From contig CAWDME010000009.1 in the NCBI GenBank assembly GCA_963803335.1, forward strand, positions 1 to 64,000: DNA of 64,000 bases, given 5' to 3'. How positions within the stretch are numbered: the stretch's first letter is position 1; each line of letters begins with the position of its first letter. Source of the stretch: DASSUW01 sp963803335. GTDB lineage: Bacteria; Actinomycetota; Thermoleophilia; Solirubrobacterales; Solirubrobacteraceae. Below are positions 33,501-41,713 of the stretch, piece by piece. The translations under genes were made by a program, and so were the position numbers. The notes below the pieces were generated by a model. That model was not told the DNA's origin. It saw only the letters and a list, made by a program, of their open reading frames with translations, and searched no databases.

Positions 33501-33626
33501 GGCGCCGCTGTCCGCGGCGCGCGCCTGGCCCTGCTCGCGCAGGGAAATCCACTCGGGCTGATCTACGTCCCGTTCGTGATGCCGAGCGTGCAGCTCGTTG
33601 CGCGCGCCACCGCCGTGCCGGAATAA
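30588..33626 (+). CDS. CHAT-domain (caspase-like) protein with helical-repeat N-terminus
   Basis: A 1,012-aa protein from GTG 30588. Residues 1-340 are alpha-helical repeats (EAAVRLLRELFGDERR, ALLEHAGGGIDADWIGAAAE). Residues 346-367 are Pro-rich and 370-404 very acidic. About 414-570 is a beta-sandwich (VAVVNTGFAEPADPGKAISA, FWLEVGDPLPES), and then a helical part. The C-terminal 220 residues are a CHAT protease. The dyad is visible as H871 in LYFYCHGGLS and C916 in VFINGCHTTAL, followed by GVIGTEITTFEPLAGAFALE. CHAT proteases act in gasdermin- and TPR-linked bacterial immunity and cell death. Here the partners are two small membrane proteins. Substrate unknown. Confidence 0.85.
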   Translation: MDEAAVRLLRELFGDERRRAQVIEALAPELPPAGLQPAVDAALYLLELGYDASAALRAVALRALALGDPLLLVGPGESLAWYLPDGDLIAFAELASAIPEDFHEPRARLLAALAVRLAGADQPDAALALLEHAGGGIDADWIGAAAEQIAPTLAGPEAAERLLAIAMTLTPDTRAAALIALAPRLTSEHIGVLAETAEAVEAASTQARLYMEFVRMLPEEERANEARRLLDIAFEMSPAVRAIVAVTIADRLDPPERDLAIAIGVAAATEALRADEASGPWFWDAILGALALAEDEPRRVLADALLDAAYRGNAPPVTDTVRAVLAKLEPDDRSAALMAALRPIMAPPPAAPPEPPPAPAPEPPPEPPDPEFDDLDDLEAFDDLDELAELEELARQADQQSYEGRRPPKPAARPPRVAVVNTGFAEPADPGKAISAFAPLHPGEWHFWLEVGDPLPESIEMQPMGLLASVPSGSTVTVALYPVSEGVEIVDGLDTAELEVRPDGSAIVTRGAAELGDPALSRRRLAFPIRIAPGTGEIELRCSIFRRQLLVQSRLIRARVAAAPSPAGSERVLTSDVDYLLVRRLAPRQLERVAEHRLSLMLNGDGDTHNLHALVAGEDRPVTHSARFDGGEIQDMIKQARRAFRSAAFGSPEPWHEGDRYRYGGPLDRARLEEDLLELAVRGYRFYDACINRLAGSYEAAVDLARRTRRTAAIQIALKQRGGLLLPAALFYDQPLDTGLPELRLCPEFLAAVGDLDALLGSPCFDGACPSHDDVDVVCPSGFWGYRHDLGLPLSLDELDEVSFEIAYDAHPQLGVAVSTDPQFTLRAEHERQLRALRPDLGWRYAATRADAINLMRMREGPAQLLYFYCHGGLSAANAPFLGVGGVDEPGITSDALRTYDIHWSDPRPLVFINGCHTTALEPDTALDFVSRLVDTAAATGVIGTEITTFEPLAGAFALECLRRFLGGEPIGAAVRGARLALLAQGNPLGLIYVPFVMPSVQLVARATAVPE

Positions 33627-33655
33627 ACCGCCGGGCCGGATGGTCCTTGAAACCC

Positions 33656-34135
33656 ATGGACCTCCCCTCCCTCCCCCTCCGAATGCTGCTCAGCACCGAC
33701 GGCAGCGTCACGGCGCTGCTCGAGGCGTCGTTCGGCGCCCCGGTAGCCGTCGAGACTCGCTCGAACGCCGTCGACCAGGAGCGCCCGCGCGCGCTGCGCC
33801 GGAGCGCCGTGCTGCGCCTCGCCGCCACGGGCCGGCCGCTGCTGCGCGCGTACTCCGAGCTCGCGTACCACCGCCTCCCCATCGCCGCCCGCTCGGCGCT
33901 GCTGAGCGGCGAGGAGCCGATCGGCACCGTGTTGCGTGAGGCGCAGCTGGAGACGCGACGCGAGCTCTCGCCCTACTCCGTCGAGCCCGCGACCGCCGAC
34001 GACGCGGCCGAGCTGGACGTGCCCGAGGGCTCGCCGATCTTCGCGCGCACCTACCGGATCGTCAGCTTCAGCCGCCACCTCGCGGTGGTCACCGAGCGCG
34101 TCCCGGCCTCGCTGTTCGACCCCGTCGCGGCGTGA
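33656..34135 (+). CDS. chorismate-lyase-like (DUF98) protein
   Basis: A 159-aa protein from ATG 33656. It has the DUF98/chorismate-pyruvate-lyase-like pattern: LRMLLSTDGSVTALLEASFG, VLRLAATGRPLLRAYSEL, EEPIGTVLREAQLETRREL, then PIFARTYRIV. This family folds like UbiC, which makes 4-hydroxybenzoate from chorismate. Its stop overlaps the DAHP synthase start (TGATG), so the pair likely supplies and cleaves chorismate for a dedicated aromatic product. The reaction itself is inferred. Confidence 0.7.
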   Translation: MDLPSLPLRMLLSTDGSVTALLEASFGAPVAVETRSNAVDQERPRALRRSAVLRLAATGRPLLRAYSELAYHRLPIAARSALLSGEEPIGTVLREAQLETRRELSPYSVEPATADDAAELDVPEGSPIFARTYRIVSFSRHLAVVTERVPASLFDPVAA

Positions 34136-34884
34136 TGTTCACGCTGATCGCCGGGCCGTGCACCGTCGAGTCGCGCGAGCAGACCCTCACCACGGCGCGC
34201 ACCGTCGCGGCCGCCGGCGCGGCGATGCTGCGCGGCGGCGCCTACAAGCCCCGCACGAGCCCGCACAGCTTCCAGGGCCTCGGGCGCGACGGGCTGAAGA
34301 TCCTCGCCGAGGCGCGCGAGCTCACTGGACTGCCGGTCGTGACCGAGCTGACCGACGTGCGCGAGATCGACGCCGTGCTCGAGGTCGCCGACGTGATCCA
34401 GATCGGCGCCCGCAACATGCAGAACTTCGCGTTGCTGACCGAGATCGGCCGCTCCGGCCGGCCCGCGCTGCTCAAGCGCGGCGCCGCCGCCACCGTCGAC
34501 GACCTGCTCGCCGCGGCCGAGTACATCCTCAGCGAGGGCAACGCCGACGTGACGCTGTGCGAGCGCGGCATCCGGACGTTCGAGCGCTCGACGCGGTTCA
34601 CGCTCGACGTCTCGGCCGTGCCGGTGCTCAAGGAGCGCACGCACCTGCCCGTGATCGTCGACCCGAGCCACGCCGCCGGGCGGCGTGAGCTCGTGCGGCC
34701 GCTGAGCCTGGCGGCGGTCGCGGCCGGCGCCGACGGGCTGATCGTCGAGGTCCACCCGGATCCGGAGAACGCCCTCTGCGACGGGCCGCAGGCCCTCACC
34801 ACCGCCGAGTTCGCCGCGTTCGCCGCCGACGTCCACGCGCTCGCGCGAGCCGTCGCGCCGGTCCCGCAGCTCGCCGCCGCCTGA
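34135..34884 (+). CDS. 3-deoxy-7-phosphoheptulonate (DAHP) synthase, short type I-beta
   Basis: A 249-aa first enzyme of the shikimate pathway (PEP plus erythrose-4-phosphate). The family pattern is complete: LIAGPCTVESREQTLTTART, RGGAYKPRTSPHSFQGLG, VVTELTDVREIDAV, IQIGARNMQNFALL, LLKRGAAATVDDLLAAAEYI, VIVDPSHAAGRRELV and GLIVEVHPDPENALCDGPQ. It lacks the N-terminal ferredoxin-like or chorismate-mutase regulatory domain, so it should be insensitive to feedback. It sits in a tight operon between the chorismate-lyase-like gene and a broken MFS gene. Confidence 0.92.
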   Translation: MFTLIAGPCTVESREQTLTTARTVAAAGAAMLRGGAYKPRTSPHSFQGLGRDGLKILAEARELTGLPVVTELTDVREIDAVLEVADVIQIGARNMQNFALLTEIGRSGRPALLKRGAAATVDDLLAAAEYILSEGNADVTLCERGIRTFERSTRFTLDVSAVPVLKERTHLPVIVDPSHAAGRRELVRPLSLAAVAAGADGLIVEVHPDPENALCDGPQALTTAEFAAFAADVHALARAVAPVPQLAAA

Positions 34885-35832
34885 TGCTCTCCCGGCGTGC
34901 CTGGCGCGCCCTGGTGGCAGGCCCGGCCCTCATGGTCTCGTGCGTGCTCCCGGCGTTCCTCGTCGCGAGCCTGGCTTCGCAGATCGAGCTGGGCGGCTCG
35001 GCCGTCGGCCTGGCGATCGCGATCTTCCACGTCATCTGCGCCTTCGGCTCGACGCCGGCGGGGCGCCTGGTGGAGCGGATCGGCCCGCGGGCGGGCATGC
35101 GGATCGCGGCGACGCTGACCGCGCTGTCGTGCCTGGCCATCGCCGCGCTGGCCCACTCCGCGCTCGGCCTGACCGCGCTGCTGATCGTCGGCGGCGTCGC
35201 CAACGCGTTCGGCGGCCCGGCGGTCGCCGCGCTGCTGGCCGGGCTGGCGCTGCCGCTGGTCGCGATCCCGTTCGGCTGGCGCTGGGCGTTCCTGGCCGTC
35301 GCCGTGCTCGCGCTGTCGGCGGCCGCGCTCGCCCCGAACGTCGCCCGGGCAGAGATCGCGGCCGTGCGCAAGCCGCAGGGCCTCACCTCCGTGCACGCGC
35401 TCGCGGTCGCCGCCGCGCTCGCCAGCGCCGCCGGCGTCGGCTTCATCTCGTTCCTGATCTCACAGCGGCATGAGCCAGGGCGCCGCCGGGCTGCTGCTCG
35501 GGGCGGTCAGCATCGCCGGCTACCTGCTGCTGATCGCCGGCGAGCCGGCGCTGATCGTCGTCGCCGCACTGCTCGCGGGCGCGTTCGGCTGGGCGTGGCC
35601 GGGCGGCCTGACGCTGGCGGTCGTGCAGCGGAGCCCGGGCGCCCCGGCGTGGGCGGTCGGCGTGCTGATGGCCGGCCTGTTCACCGGGGCGATCCTGGGG
35701 CCGCTCGTGATCGGCATCCTGGCCGAGCACGAGCGCTTCGCGGTCGCGTGGGGAACGTGCGCGGCCTGTGCGCTGCTCGCCGCGCTCACGGTGTCGGCAA
35801 CGCGACGACGTCAGCTCCGGCCGCAGCCGTGA
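34884..35832 (+). pseudogene. MFS transporter, frameshifted and internally deleted
   Basis: Starting at ATG 34884 (overlap with the previous stop), membrane segments VSCVLPAFLVASLASQI, GLAIAIFHVICAFGSTPAGRL and ALLIVGGVANAFGGPA are those of an MFS protein. The usual cytoplasmic loop between segments 4 and 5 is missing (FGGPAVAALLAGLALPLVA). The frame breaks near 35458-35465 and the second half (MSQGAAGLLLGAVSIAGYLL to 35832) is in another frame. It would have exported the aromatic product of the operon; now it is probably inactive. Confidence 0.75.
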
Positions 35833-35856
35833 CGTTGCCGAGAATCGCGCCGAAGA

Positions 35857-37539
35857 TCAGCCGCCCAGTGCGGCCTGCAGGACCTCGCGGGCGACCGGGG
35901 CGGCCGCCTTGCCGCCGAACCCGGCGCCGACCAGCATCACCGCGACGGCCACGCGCGGCTTCTCGGCGGGCGCGAAGGCGACGAACCACGCGTCGGCGTC
36001 CTTGGGGTTGCTCGAGTTCGGCCGCAGCTCCGCGGTGCCGGTCTTGCCCGCGACGGTCACGCCCGGCAACGCGGCCGCGGTGCCGGTGCCGCCGCGCACC
36101 ACGCCGATCATCATCGCCGTGACCTGGTCGGCCACGTGGCGCGGGACGACCCGGCGCCGCTTGACCTTCTGCAGCGTCGTCACCCGCGGCTGGGCACGCC
36201 GCCCGCCCTCGGCGATCGTGGCGCCGACGCTCGCCATCCCCAGCGGCGTCGCGAGGTCCCGGTCCTGCCCGATCGCCGCGGCACCGACGGCGAGGTCGTC
36301 GCGCAGCGTCTTGGAGATCGTGTTCGGCAGAGCGGCCGGGATGCGCGGCTTCTCGTTGAAGCCGAACGCCTCGGCGGCGGCGATCAGCCGGCGGGCGCCG
36401 ACCTTGGCCCCGAGCGGCGCGAACACCGAGTTGCACGACTCGATGAACGCCTGCGTGAGCGACCCGCCGCACGCCTCGCCGCCGGCGTTGCGTAGCTGCA
36501 CGCCCGACAGCGTGGCGGCCGTGCGGACGGGATAGGTGGTGTCCGGGGTGGCGGCCTTGTTGTCGAGCGCCGCCGACGTCGTGATGATCTTGAAGGTCGA
36601 GCCGGGCGGCTGGGGCGCGGACACGGCGAGGCCGGCGAGCGCCTGCACGGCGCCGTCACGGGGCCGGATCACGGCGACACCGCCGAGCTTGCCGCCGAGC
36701 GCCGCGCTCGCCTTCTGGCTCAGGCTCGGCCGCAGGGTCGTGTGCACGGGCCGCCCGCGCACCGCCTTGGTGCGGGCGATCAGGCGGCTGCCGAACATCA
36801 GCTTCGCGGCCGGATGGCCGCCGAGCCGGTCGTTGTAGACGCGCTCGAGGCCGGTCGGCTTCTCGCCGCTGCGGCCGGCGATGCTGGCGCCGATCGGCGT
36901 CGCGTCGAGCGCGCTGCCGTCGGCGGCCGTGATCATCGCGCGCCGCGGCTCGGGACCAGCCCGCCGGACGACGGCCTCGTCGGCGCGCAGGCCGGGCAGC
37001 CGCAGCGAGAAGTTCCAGTCGACGCCGGCTGCGTCGCCCTTGCCCGACACCGGCAGCTCCATGGTGCCGCGCAGGCGCCCGAAGATGTCGGTGCGGACGA
37101 CGACCGGGACCGCGATCCGCCCGTTGCGCTCCTCGCCGACGCCGCCGACGCGCACGCGCCTGACGCCCGCCGCGCGGTCGGCGTTCGCGTATGCGGTGAC
37201 GAACCGGCGCTCGGGCGTCGACTGCTGCGCGTGCGGCGTGAGCTCCCGCCACATCGCGGCACTGTCGCGCTTCGCCCACGCGGCCGCGAAGTGCTGCGCG
37301 GCCTGGTGGCGGGCATCGATCGCGTCCTCCCGCGCGCGCCAGAGGTAGATGCCACCGCCGATCGCCGCCAGCACCGCGAGCGCCAGCAGCCAGCGGAACA
37401 GCCGGCCCCAGCCGAACCCGCCCCCGCGCCCGTGCCGGCGCCGCCGCCGGCGGCGGCGCGCACGGCCGCGCCCGGTGTCGAGCAGCACCGATCCGGCGCG
37501 CGGTCCAGGGGTGGCGTAGCGGGAGCGGCCGCGAGGCAT
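35857..37539 (-). CDS. penicillin-binding protein, MecA-like class B transpeptidase
   Basis: A 560-aa protein. A basic cytoplasmic tail (RRRRRRRRHG) is followed by one membrane anchor (LFRWLLALAVLAAIGGGIYL), an NTF2-like MecA_N domain (AAQHFAAAWAKRDSAAMWRE), a linker domain, and the transpeptidase. The active site is S314-T-F-K317 (GSTFKIITTSAAL), SCN in IESCNSVFAP and KTG in VAGKTGTAEL. It cross-links peptidoglycan at the outer face of the membrane. Single gene, converging on the MFS remnant. Confidence 0.92.
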   Translation of the reverse strand: MPRGRSRYATPGPRAGSVLLDTGRGRARRRRRRRRHGRGGGFGWGRLFRWLLALAVLAAIGGGIYLWRAREDAIDARHQAAQHFAAAWAKRDSAAMWRELTPHAQQSTPERRFVTAYANADRAAGVRRVRVGGVGEERNGRIAVPVVVRTDIFGRLRGTMELPVSGKGDAAGVDWNFSLRLPGLRADEAVVRRAGPEPRRAMITAADGSALDATPIGASIAGRSGEKPTGLERVYNDRLGGHPAAKLMFGSRLIARTKAVRGRPVHTTLRPSLSQKASAALGGKLGGVAVIRPRDGAVQALAGLAVSAPQPPGSTFKIITTSAALDNKAATPDTTYPVRTAATLSGVQLRNAGGEACGGSLTQAFIESCNSVFAPLGAKVGARRLIAAAEAFGFNEKPRIPAALPNTISKTLRDDLAVGAAAIGQDRDLATPLGMASVGATIAEGGRRAQPRVTTLQKVKRRRVVPRHVADQVTAMMIGVVRGGTGTAAALPGVTVAGKTGTAELRPNSSNPKDADAWFVAFAPAEKPRVAVAVMLVGAGFGGKAAAPVAREVLQAALGG

Positions 37540-37566
37540 CTCCCAAAGGTTGTACCGCGACCGCGG

Positions 37567-37866
37567 TCAGACCCCGGTCTGCACGAGGTCCAGCAACCGC
37601 GCGCGCACGTGATCTTGCAGACCTTCGAAGCGCAGCCCGTACACGCGCGGGCTGTGGTGGCGGAGCACGCGGGCGCGGCCGCGGACGTCCGCGTCGGCGA
37701 GGTCGAACTCGACGGTCTCGTCCTCTCGCAGCGGCCGCGTGGCGCGCACGCTCATGCCGCCCTCGCCCACGTCGATCGTCTCGGCCCAGATCGGCGAGCT
37801 GGTCGGCCGGTGCAATGTGCACGGCAGCGCGAGCCGGGCTCTGGGTGCCGTGCGGCGCTCGGTCAT
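37567..37866 (-). CDS. PilZ-domain protein
   Basis: A 99-aa single PilZ barrel. The first c-di-GMP motif RxxxR is present (ERRTAPRARL). The second motif, normally [DN]xSxxG, reads DVGEGGMSV with Gly in place of Ser. The remainder (VEFDLADADVRGRARVLRHH, RVYGLRFEGL) fits the fold. It probably senses c-di-GMP, perhaps more weakly; an HD-GYP protein is encoded nearby at 41710. Confidence 0.8.
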   Translation of the reverse strand: MTERRTAPRARLALPCTLHRPTSSPIWAETIDVGEGGMSVRATRPLREDETVEFDLADADVRGRARVLRHHSPRVYGLRFEGLQDHVRARLLDLVQTGV

Positions 37867-37905
37867 CTCGTTACGTGATGCCCGATCTGCGCCGGGGCGA
37901 GTCGC

Positions 37906-38109
37906 TCAGCCCAGCTGCGGGCCGCTGAGCTGCGCGCGCAGCGTGGCGATCTCGGTCACGGCGAGGCCGACATAGAGCGCGTGCGATGCCGCGATGTCGC
38001 TGTCCAGATCGTCCATGTACAGCGCGTTGTCGCCCAGGCCGGCCTCGAGGGCGTCGAGCCGCTCCGCCTCGAGGCGGCGGAGTCGGATGTGAGCGTCCGT
38101 GGCGGTCAT
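37906..38109 (-). CDS. small helical hypothetical protein
   Basis: A 67-aa protein from ATG 38109 predicted as one long charged helix pair (IRLRRLEAERLDALEAGL, SHALYVGLAVTEIATLRAQL). No family recognised. It follows the PilZ gene on the same strand. Confidence 0.45.
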   Translation of the reverse strand: MTATDAHIRLRRLEAERLDALEAGLGDNALYMDDLDSDIAASHALYVGLAVTEIATLRAQLSGPQLG

Positions 38110-38212
38110 GATGACGGCATATTCGCTCCGCCGCCGATGCTCGCCTATGCGGCAGACCCGCCTCTATGAGTCGGTGAGCGCGAGTCCTTGGGTGCGGCCT
38201 CCCGTACGGCGC

Positions 38213-38363
38213 TCAGCGGCCGCGGAACCAGCTGCCGACCGGCATCCGGATGTTCTTGTCATCCGGGCGCTTCATGTACGGCAGGTCGTTGGGCCCGAAG
38301 AGCGGTCCGCCGACCGCGTAGAGGACGCGACCAAACAGGTTTGTTCGGAACTTGACTTCGCGG
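38213..38363 (-). pseudogene. possible C-terminal gene remnant upstream of the glucoamylase
   Basis: A leftward frame ending at 38213 reads TNLFGRVLYAVGGPLFGPND, LPYMKRPDDKNIRMPVGSWF, RGR. It looks protein-like but lacks a start codon and runs against the glucoamylase leader. It may be the tail of a lost gene. Otherwise 38110-38410 shows only the ribosome site GGAGGAAC (38401-38408) of the next gene. Confidence 0.25.
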
Positions 38364-38410
38364 CGGGGACGGGAGAGGGTCGGGCTGTCGCCGTCTCGGA
38401 GGAGGAACGT

Positions 38411-41400
38411 ATGGAGGGTCGTCGTCGGCTGGCCGGTCTCGTTCTCGCTGTAGCGCTGCTCGCGCTGCCCGCCTCGGCGGGCGCGACATCGCCACCGCCG
38501 CTACCGACCAACGCCGCCACCGACGGCCCGGGCGCGCTGTCGCACTTCGACCTCGCGCGCAAGGACTGCGTCGGGACGGCCCGCAACCATCGCTCGAAGG
38601 TGTGGTTCACCGTTGCCGACGGCGTGCTCAGTGACGTCTACTTCCCCACCAACGACACGACCAACAACGAGACGCTGCAGTACATCGTCACCGACGGGTC
38701 GTCGTTCACCGACCTGCAGGCGCGTGACATGACGTACACGGTCCAGGCGCTCGACGACCGCGCGCTGACCTGCCGCATCACCGCGACCGCGAAGACCGGC
38801 CGCTACCGGATCGTCACCGACTACTTCACCGACCCGGATCGCCCGACCGTCGTCATGAAGTCGCGCTTCGAGGCGCTCAGGGGCCATCGCGACGACTACA
38901 AGCTCTACGTCCGCTTCGACCCGACGCTGAACGGCAACGGCGGAGGGGACGACGGCAAGGACGCGCCGGACAACGGCGGGCCCGACAGCGGCACGCTCGC
39001 GAGCCGTGACGGCCATACCGTCCTCGTCGGGTCCGATCCCGTAACCAAGACCAACGCCGTCAACCGCGACTACGCGGTGCCGGTGTGGAGCGCGCTCGAC
39101 GCATCGCGGCCCTTCCTCGCCGTCTCCAACGGCTTCGCCGGAGCGCCCAGCGACGGGCTCAAGCAGCTCGACACCGCACGCCGGCCGACCGCGACCTTCG
39201 GGAAGGCCGACAAGGGCAACCTCGTCCAGACCGCGCGCGTCGACCTCGGCCGCGACGGCGCCTTCAGCCTCGTCCTCGGCTTCGGCCAGAGCTCCGGTGA
39301 CGCCGTCGCCACCGCCCAGCGCTCGCTGCACGCGGACCTGTCCGAGTACTCCCGCGAGTGGCATCGCTACGACGCCAAGCTCGTCAAGCCGCGCCGTCCG
39401 CACGGCGTCTCCTCGCACACCTGGGACTCGCTGCTCGACCAGTACTACCTGAGCGCCAACTACGTGAAGGCGGCCGAGGACAAGACGTTCCGCGGCGCCG
39501 TCGCCGCGGCGCTCACATCGCCGTGGGGCCAGGCGATCTCGGCCGGGGACCCGGGCAACACCTACTTCGGCTCGTACCGCGAGGTGTTCGCCCGCGACCT
39601 GTACGAGGCGTGGACGGCGGAGTTCCTGGCCGGCGACCACCGCACGGCCAAGGCGATGACGCGCTTCCTGTTCGAGCGCCAGCAGCTGCCGGACGGCTCG
39701 ATGCCGCGCAACAGCCTCACCAACGGCAAGACGGCGCCGGACTCGTTCAACACCCAGCTCGACGAGTGCGCGTACCCGCTCGTGATGGCGCTCGCGGTCG
39801 GGCTCACCAGCCACAGTTACTACGAGGACCACATCAAGCCGGCCGCCAACTTCGTCGCCAGCCACGGGCCGTCGTTCGGGCCTGAGCGCTGGGAGGAGCA
39901 GGGCGGCTTCTCACCGTCGACGATCTCGGCGGAGATCGCCGGGCTGATCGCGGGGGCGATCATCGCCGACCGCAACGGCGACCACGCGTCGGCGCAGGTG
40001 TGGCGCGGTGTGGCCGACGAGTTTCAGCGCAACCTCAAGGCCTGGACGCTCACCACCAACGGGCCGAGCAGCACGCAGCCGTACTTCATCCGGCTCTCCA
40101 AGACCGGTGACCCGAACGCGGCGATCAACTACGGGCTCGGGAACGGCCAGGGTGAGTTCGACCAGCGCTCGATCATCGACGCCGGCTTCCTCGAGTACGC
40201 GCGGCTCGGCGTGATGTCCGAGCACGACGCCGACCTCGTGCACTCGCTCGACGTGGTTGACGCCACGATCAAGGCGTCGACCGTCAACGGCGACGGCTTC
40301 TTCCGCTACAACCACGACGGCTACGGCGACCGCGCGAGCGACGGGCGTCCGTGGGCGCCGAGCGGCCAGGGCAACGGCCACCTGTGGCCCGTGCTCAGCG
40401 GCGAGCGCGGCCAGTGGGAGCTCGACACCGGCAACCTGTCCGGCGCGATCAACCGCCTGCAGTCGATGAACGCGATGGGCTTCGGCGTCGGCCTGATCCC
40501 CGAGCAGGCCTGGGAGCTGCCGAACCTCGGCAGGAGCCTATTCGGCACCGACCCGACCGTCGCCTCGATCGGCTTCACCAACGGCGAAGGCGTCGGCTCG
40601 GCGACCGCGCTCACGTGGTCGGCCGGCCAGTTCGTGCGGCTGATGCTCGACGTCTCGGCGGACCGCGTGCGCGACCGGCCGTTCTACACCCGCAACCGCT
40701 ACGTGCGGCACACGCAGGGCGAGACGCCGCTGACCGTGACGGCGCCGGCGGACAACATCCTGGTCGGCGACTCGGTGACCGTCACGGGCACGTCGAAGCC
40801 CGGCAACCGGATCGTCGTGAGCGCCGTGAACGTCGACGCCGACACCGCGACGGCGGTCACGGCCACGACCACGGCGACAGGCGGCGCGTTCTCGGCGACC
40901 GTGCCGGTGATCGGCGGCACCGAGGTGCTCAACGTCGTCGCCACGGACCCGGCGAACGGGAACACCGGCCGCGAGGTGCGGACCGTCGTGTCCAACGCAC
41001 CGATCGGCACGCTGCTGTTCGAGAGGACCGACCCGACGCTCGACGATCACGGGCCCGGCAACTACGCGCCGCCGACGGCGGCCGACTTCCACGACGGCGC
41101 CTGGGACATGGACCAGTTCCAGGTCTTCGCGGTGCCGGGTGACCGGATCGCGTTCCGCGTGCGCAACCGCGACCAGTCGCCGACGTTCGGCAGCCCGCTC
41201 GGCGCGCAGCTCGTCGACGTCTACGCGAACGTGCCGAGTGCCGGGTCGACCACGACGGCCGCCTCGTTCCCGCAGCGCAATTACCAGGTTGGGGCCGGCT
41301 GGAACCGGCTGCTCGAGGTCCAGGGCTTCGGCCAGAAGTTCGTCAACCCGGGCGGTGACGTCCTCGGCACGATCAACATCCACGCGAGCGCGATTTCGCG

Positions 41401-41713
41401 CTACATCACGTTCAGCGTGCCGAAGGCGGCGCTCGGCGGCACGCCGAGCGCCGGCTGGCAGTTCACTGTTGTGGAGACGGGCCAGGACGGCTTCAGCCCA
41501 GACCAGGCGCGTGGCTTCCAGCCGCTGCCGCAGGGGTTCCAGTTCGGCGTCTGCGCCCCGACCGCGAACCTCGCCGATCCGCACTGCACGTTCAACCCGG
41601 GCCTCGTGCCGAAGGCGGTCGACGTGCTCACGCCGGACGGCGTCAGCCAGGCCGACGAGCTCGACTACATCGCCCACAACCCGGTGGTGATCCAGCCGAT
41701 CACGATGCCGTGA
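38411..41713 (+). CDS. secreted GH15 glucoamylase / glucodextranase-like enzyme
   Basis: A 1,100-aa exo-glucosidase from ATG 38411, preceded by GGAGGAAC. The signal peptide (residues 1-26) is RRLAGLVLAVALLALPASAG. The N-terminal beta-sandwich (about 45-310: VWFTVADGVLSDVYFPTNDT) is followed by the (alpha/alpha)6 catalytic domain. General acid E495 is in ERWEEQGGFSPST and general base E665 in LSGERGQWEL. C-terminal modules are an Ig-like domain (LTVTAPADNILVGDSVTVTG) and a DOMON-like glucodextranase C domain (DDHGPGNYAPPT). It releases glucose from alpha-glucans outside the cell. Its stop overlaps the next start (GTGA). Confidence 0.9.
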   Translation: MEGRRRLAGLVLAVALLALPASAGATSPPPLPTNAATDGPGALSHFDLARKDCVGTARNHRSKVWFTVADGVLSDVYFPTNDTTNNETLQYIVTDGSSFTDLQARDMTYTVQALDDRALTCRITATAKTGRYRIVTDYFTDPDRPTVVMKSRFEALRGHRDDYKLYVRFDPTLNGNGGGDDGKDAPDNGGPDSGTLASRDGHTVLVGSDPVTKTNAVNRDYAVPVWSALDASRPFLAVSNGFAGAPSDGLKQLDTARRPTATFGKADKGNLVQTARVDLGRDGAFSLVLGFGQSSGDAVATAQRSLHADLSEYSREWHRYDAKLVKPRRPHGVSSHTWDSLLDQYYLSANYVKAAEDKTFRGAVAAALTSPWGQAISAGDPGNTYFGSYREVFARDLYEAWTAEFLAGDHRTAKAMTRFLFERQQLPDGSMPRNSLTNGKTAPDSFNTQLDECAYPLVMALAVGLTSHSYYEDHIKPAANFVASHGPSFGPERWEEQGGFSPSTISAEIAGLIAGAIIADRNGDHASAQVWRGVADEFQRNLKAWTLTTNGPSSTQPYFIRLSKTGDPNAAINYGLGNGQGEFDQRSIIDAGFLEYARLGVMSEHDADLVHSLDVVDATIKASTVNGDGFFRYNHDGYGDRASDGRPWAPSGQGNGHLWPVLSGERGQWELDTGNLSGAINRLQSMNAMGFGVGLIPEQAWELPNLGRSLFGTDPTVASIGFTNGEGVGSATALTWSAGQFVRLMLDVSADRVRDRPFYTRNRYVRHTQGETPLTVTAPADNILVGDSVTVTGTSKPGNRIVVSAVNVDADTATAVTATTTATGGAFSATVPVIGGTEVLNVVATDPANGNTGREVRTVVSNAPIGTLLFERTDPTLDDHGPGNYAPPTAADFHDGAWDMDQFQVFAVPGDRIAFRVRNRDQSPTFGSPLGAQLVDVYANVPSAGSTTTAASFPQRNYQVGAGWNRLLEVQGFGQKFVNPGGDVLGTINIHASAISRYITFSVPKAALGGTPSAGWQFTVVETGQDGFSPDQARGFQPLPQGFQFGVCAPTANLADPHCTFNPGLVPKAVDVLTPDGVSQADELDYIAHNPVVIQPITMP

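Noticed and set aside
38501..39865. 454-aa leftward open frame
   Set aside because: Antisense to the glucoamylase; Val/Arg/Gly-rich composition typical of the opposite strand of GC-rich genes.
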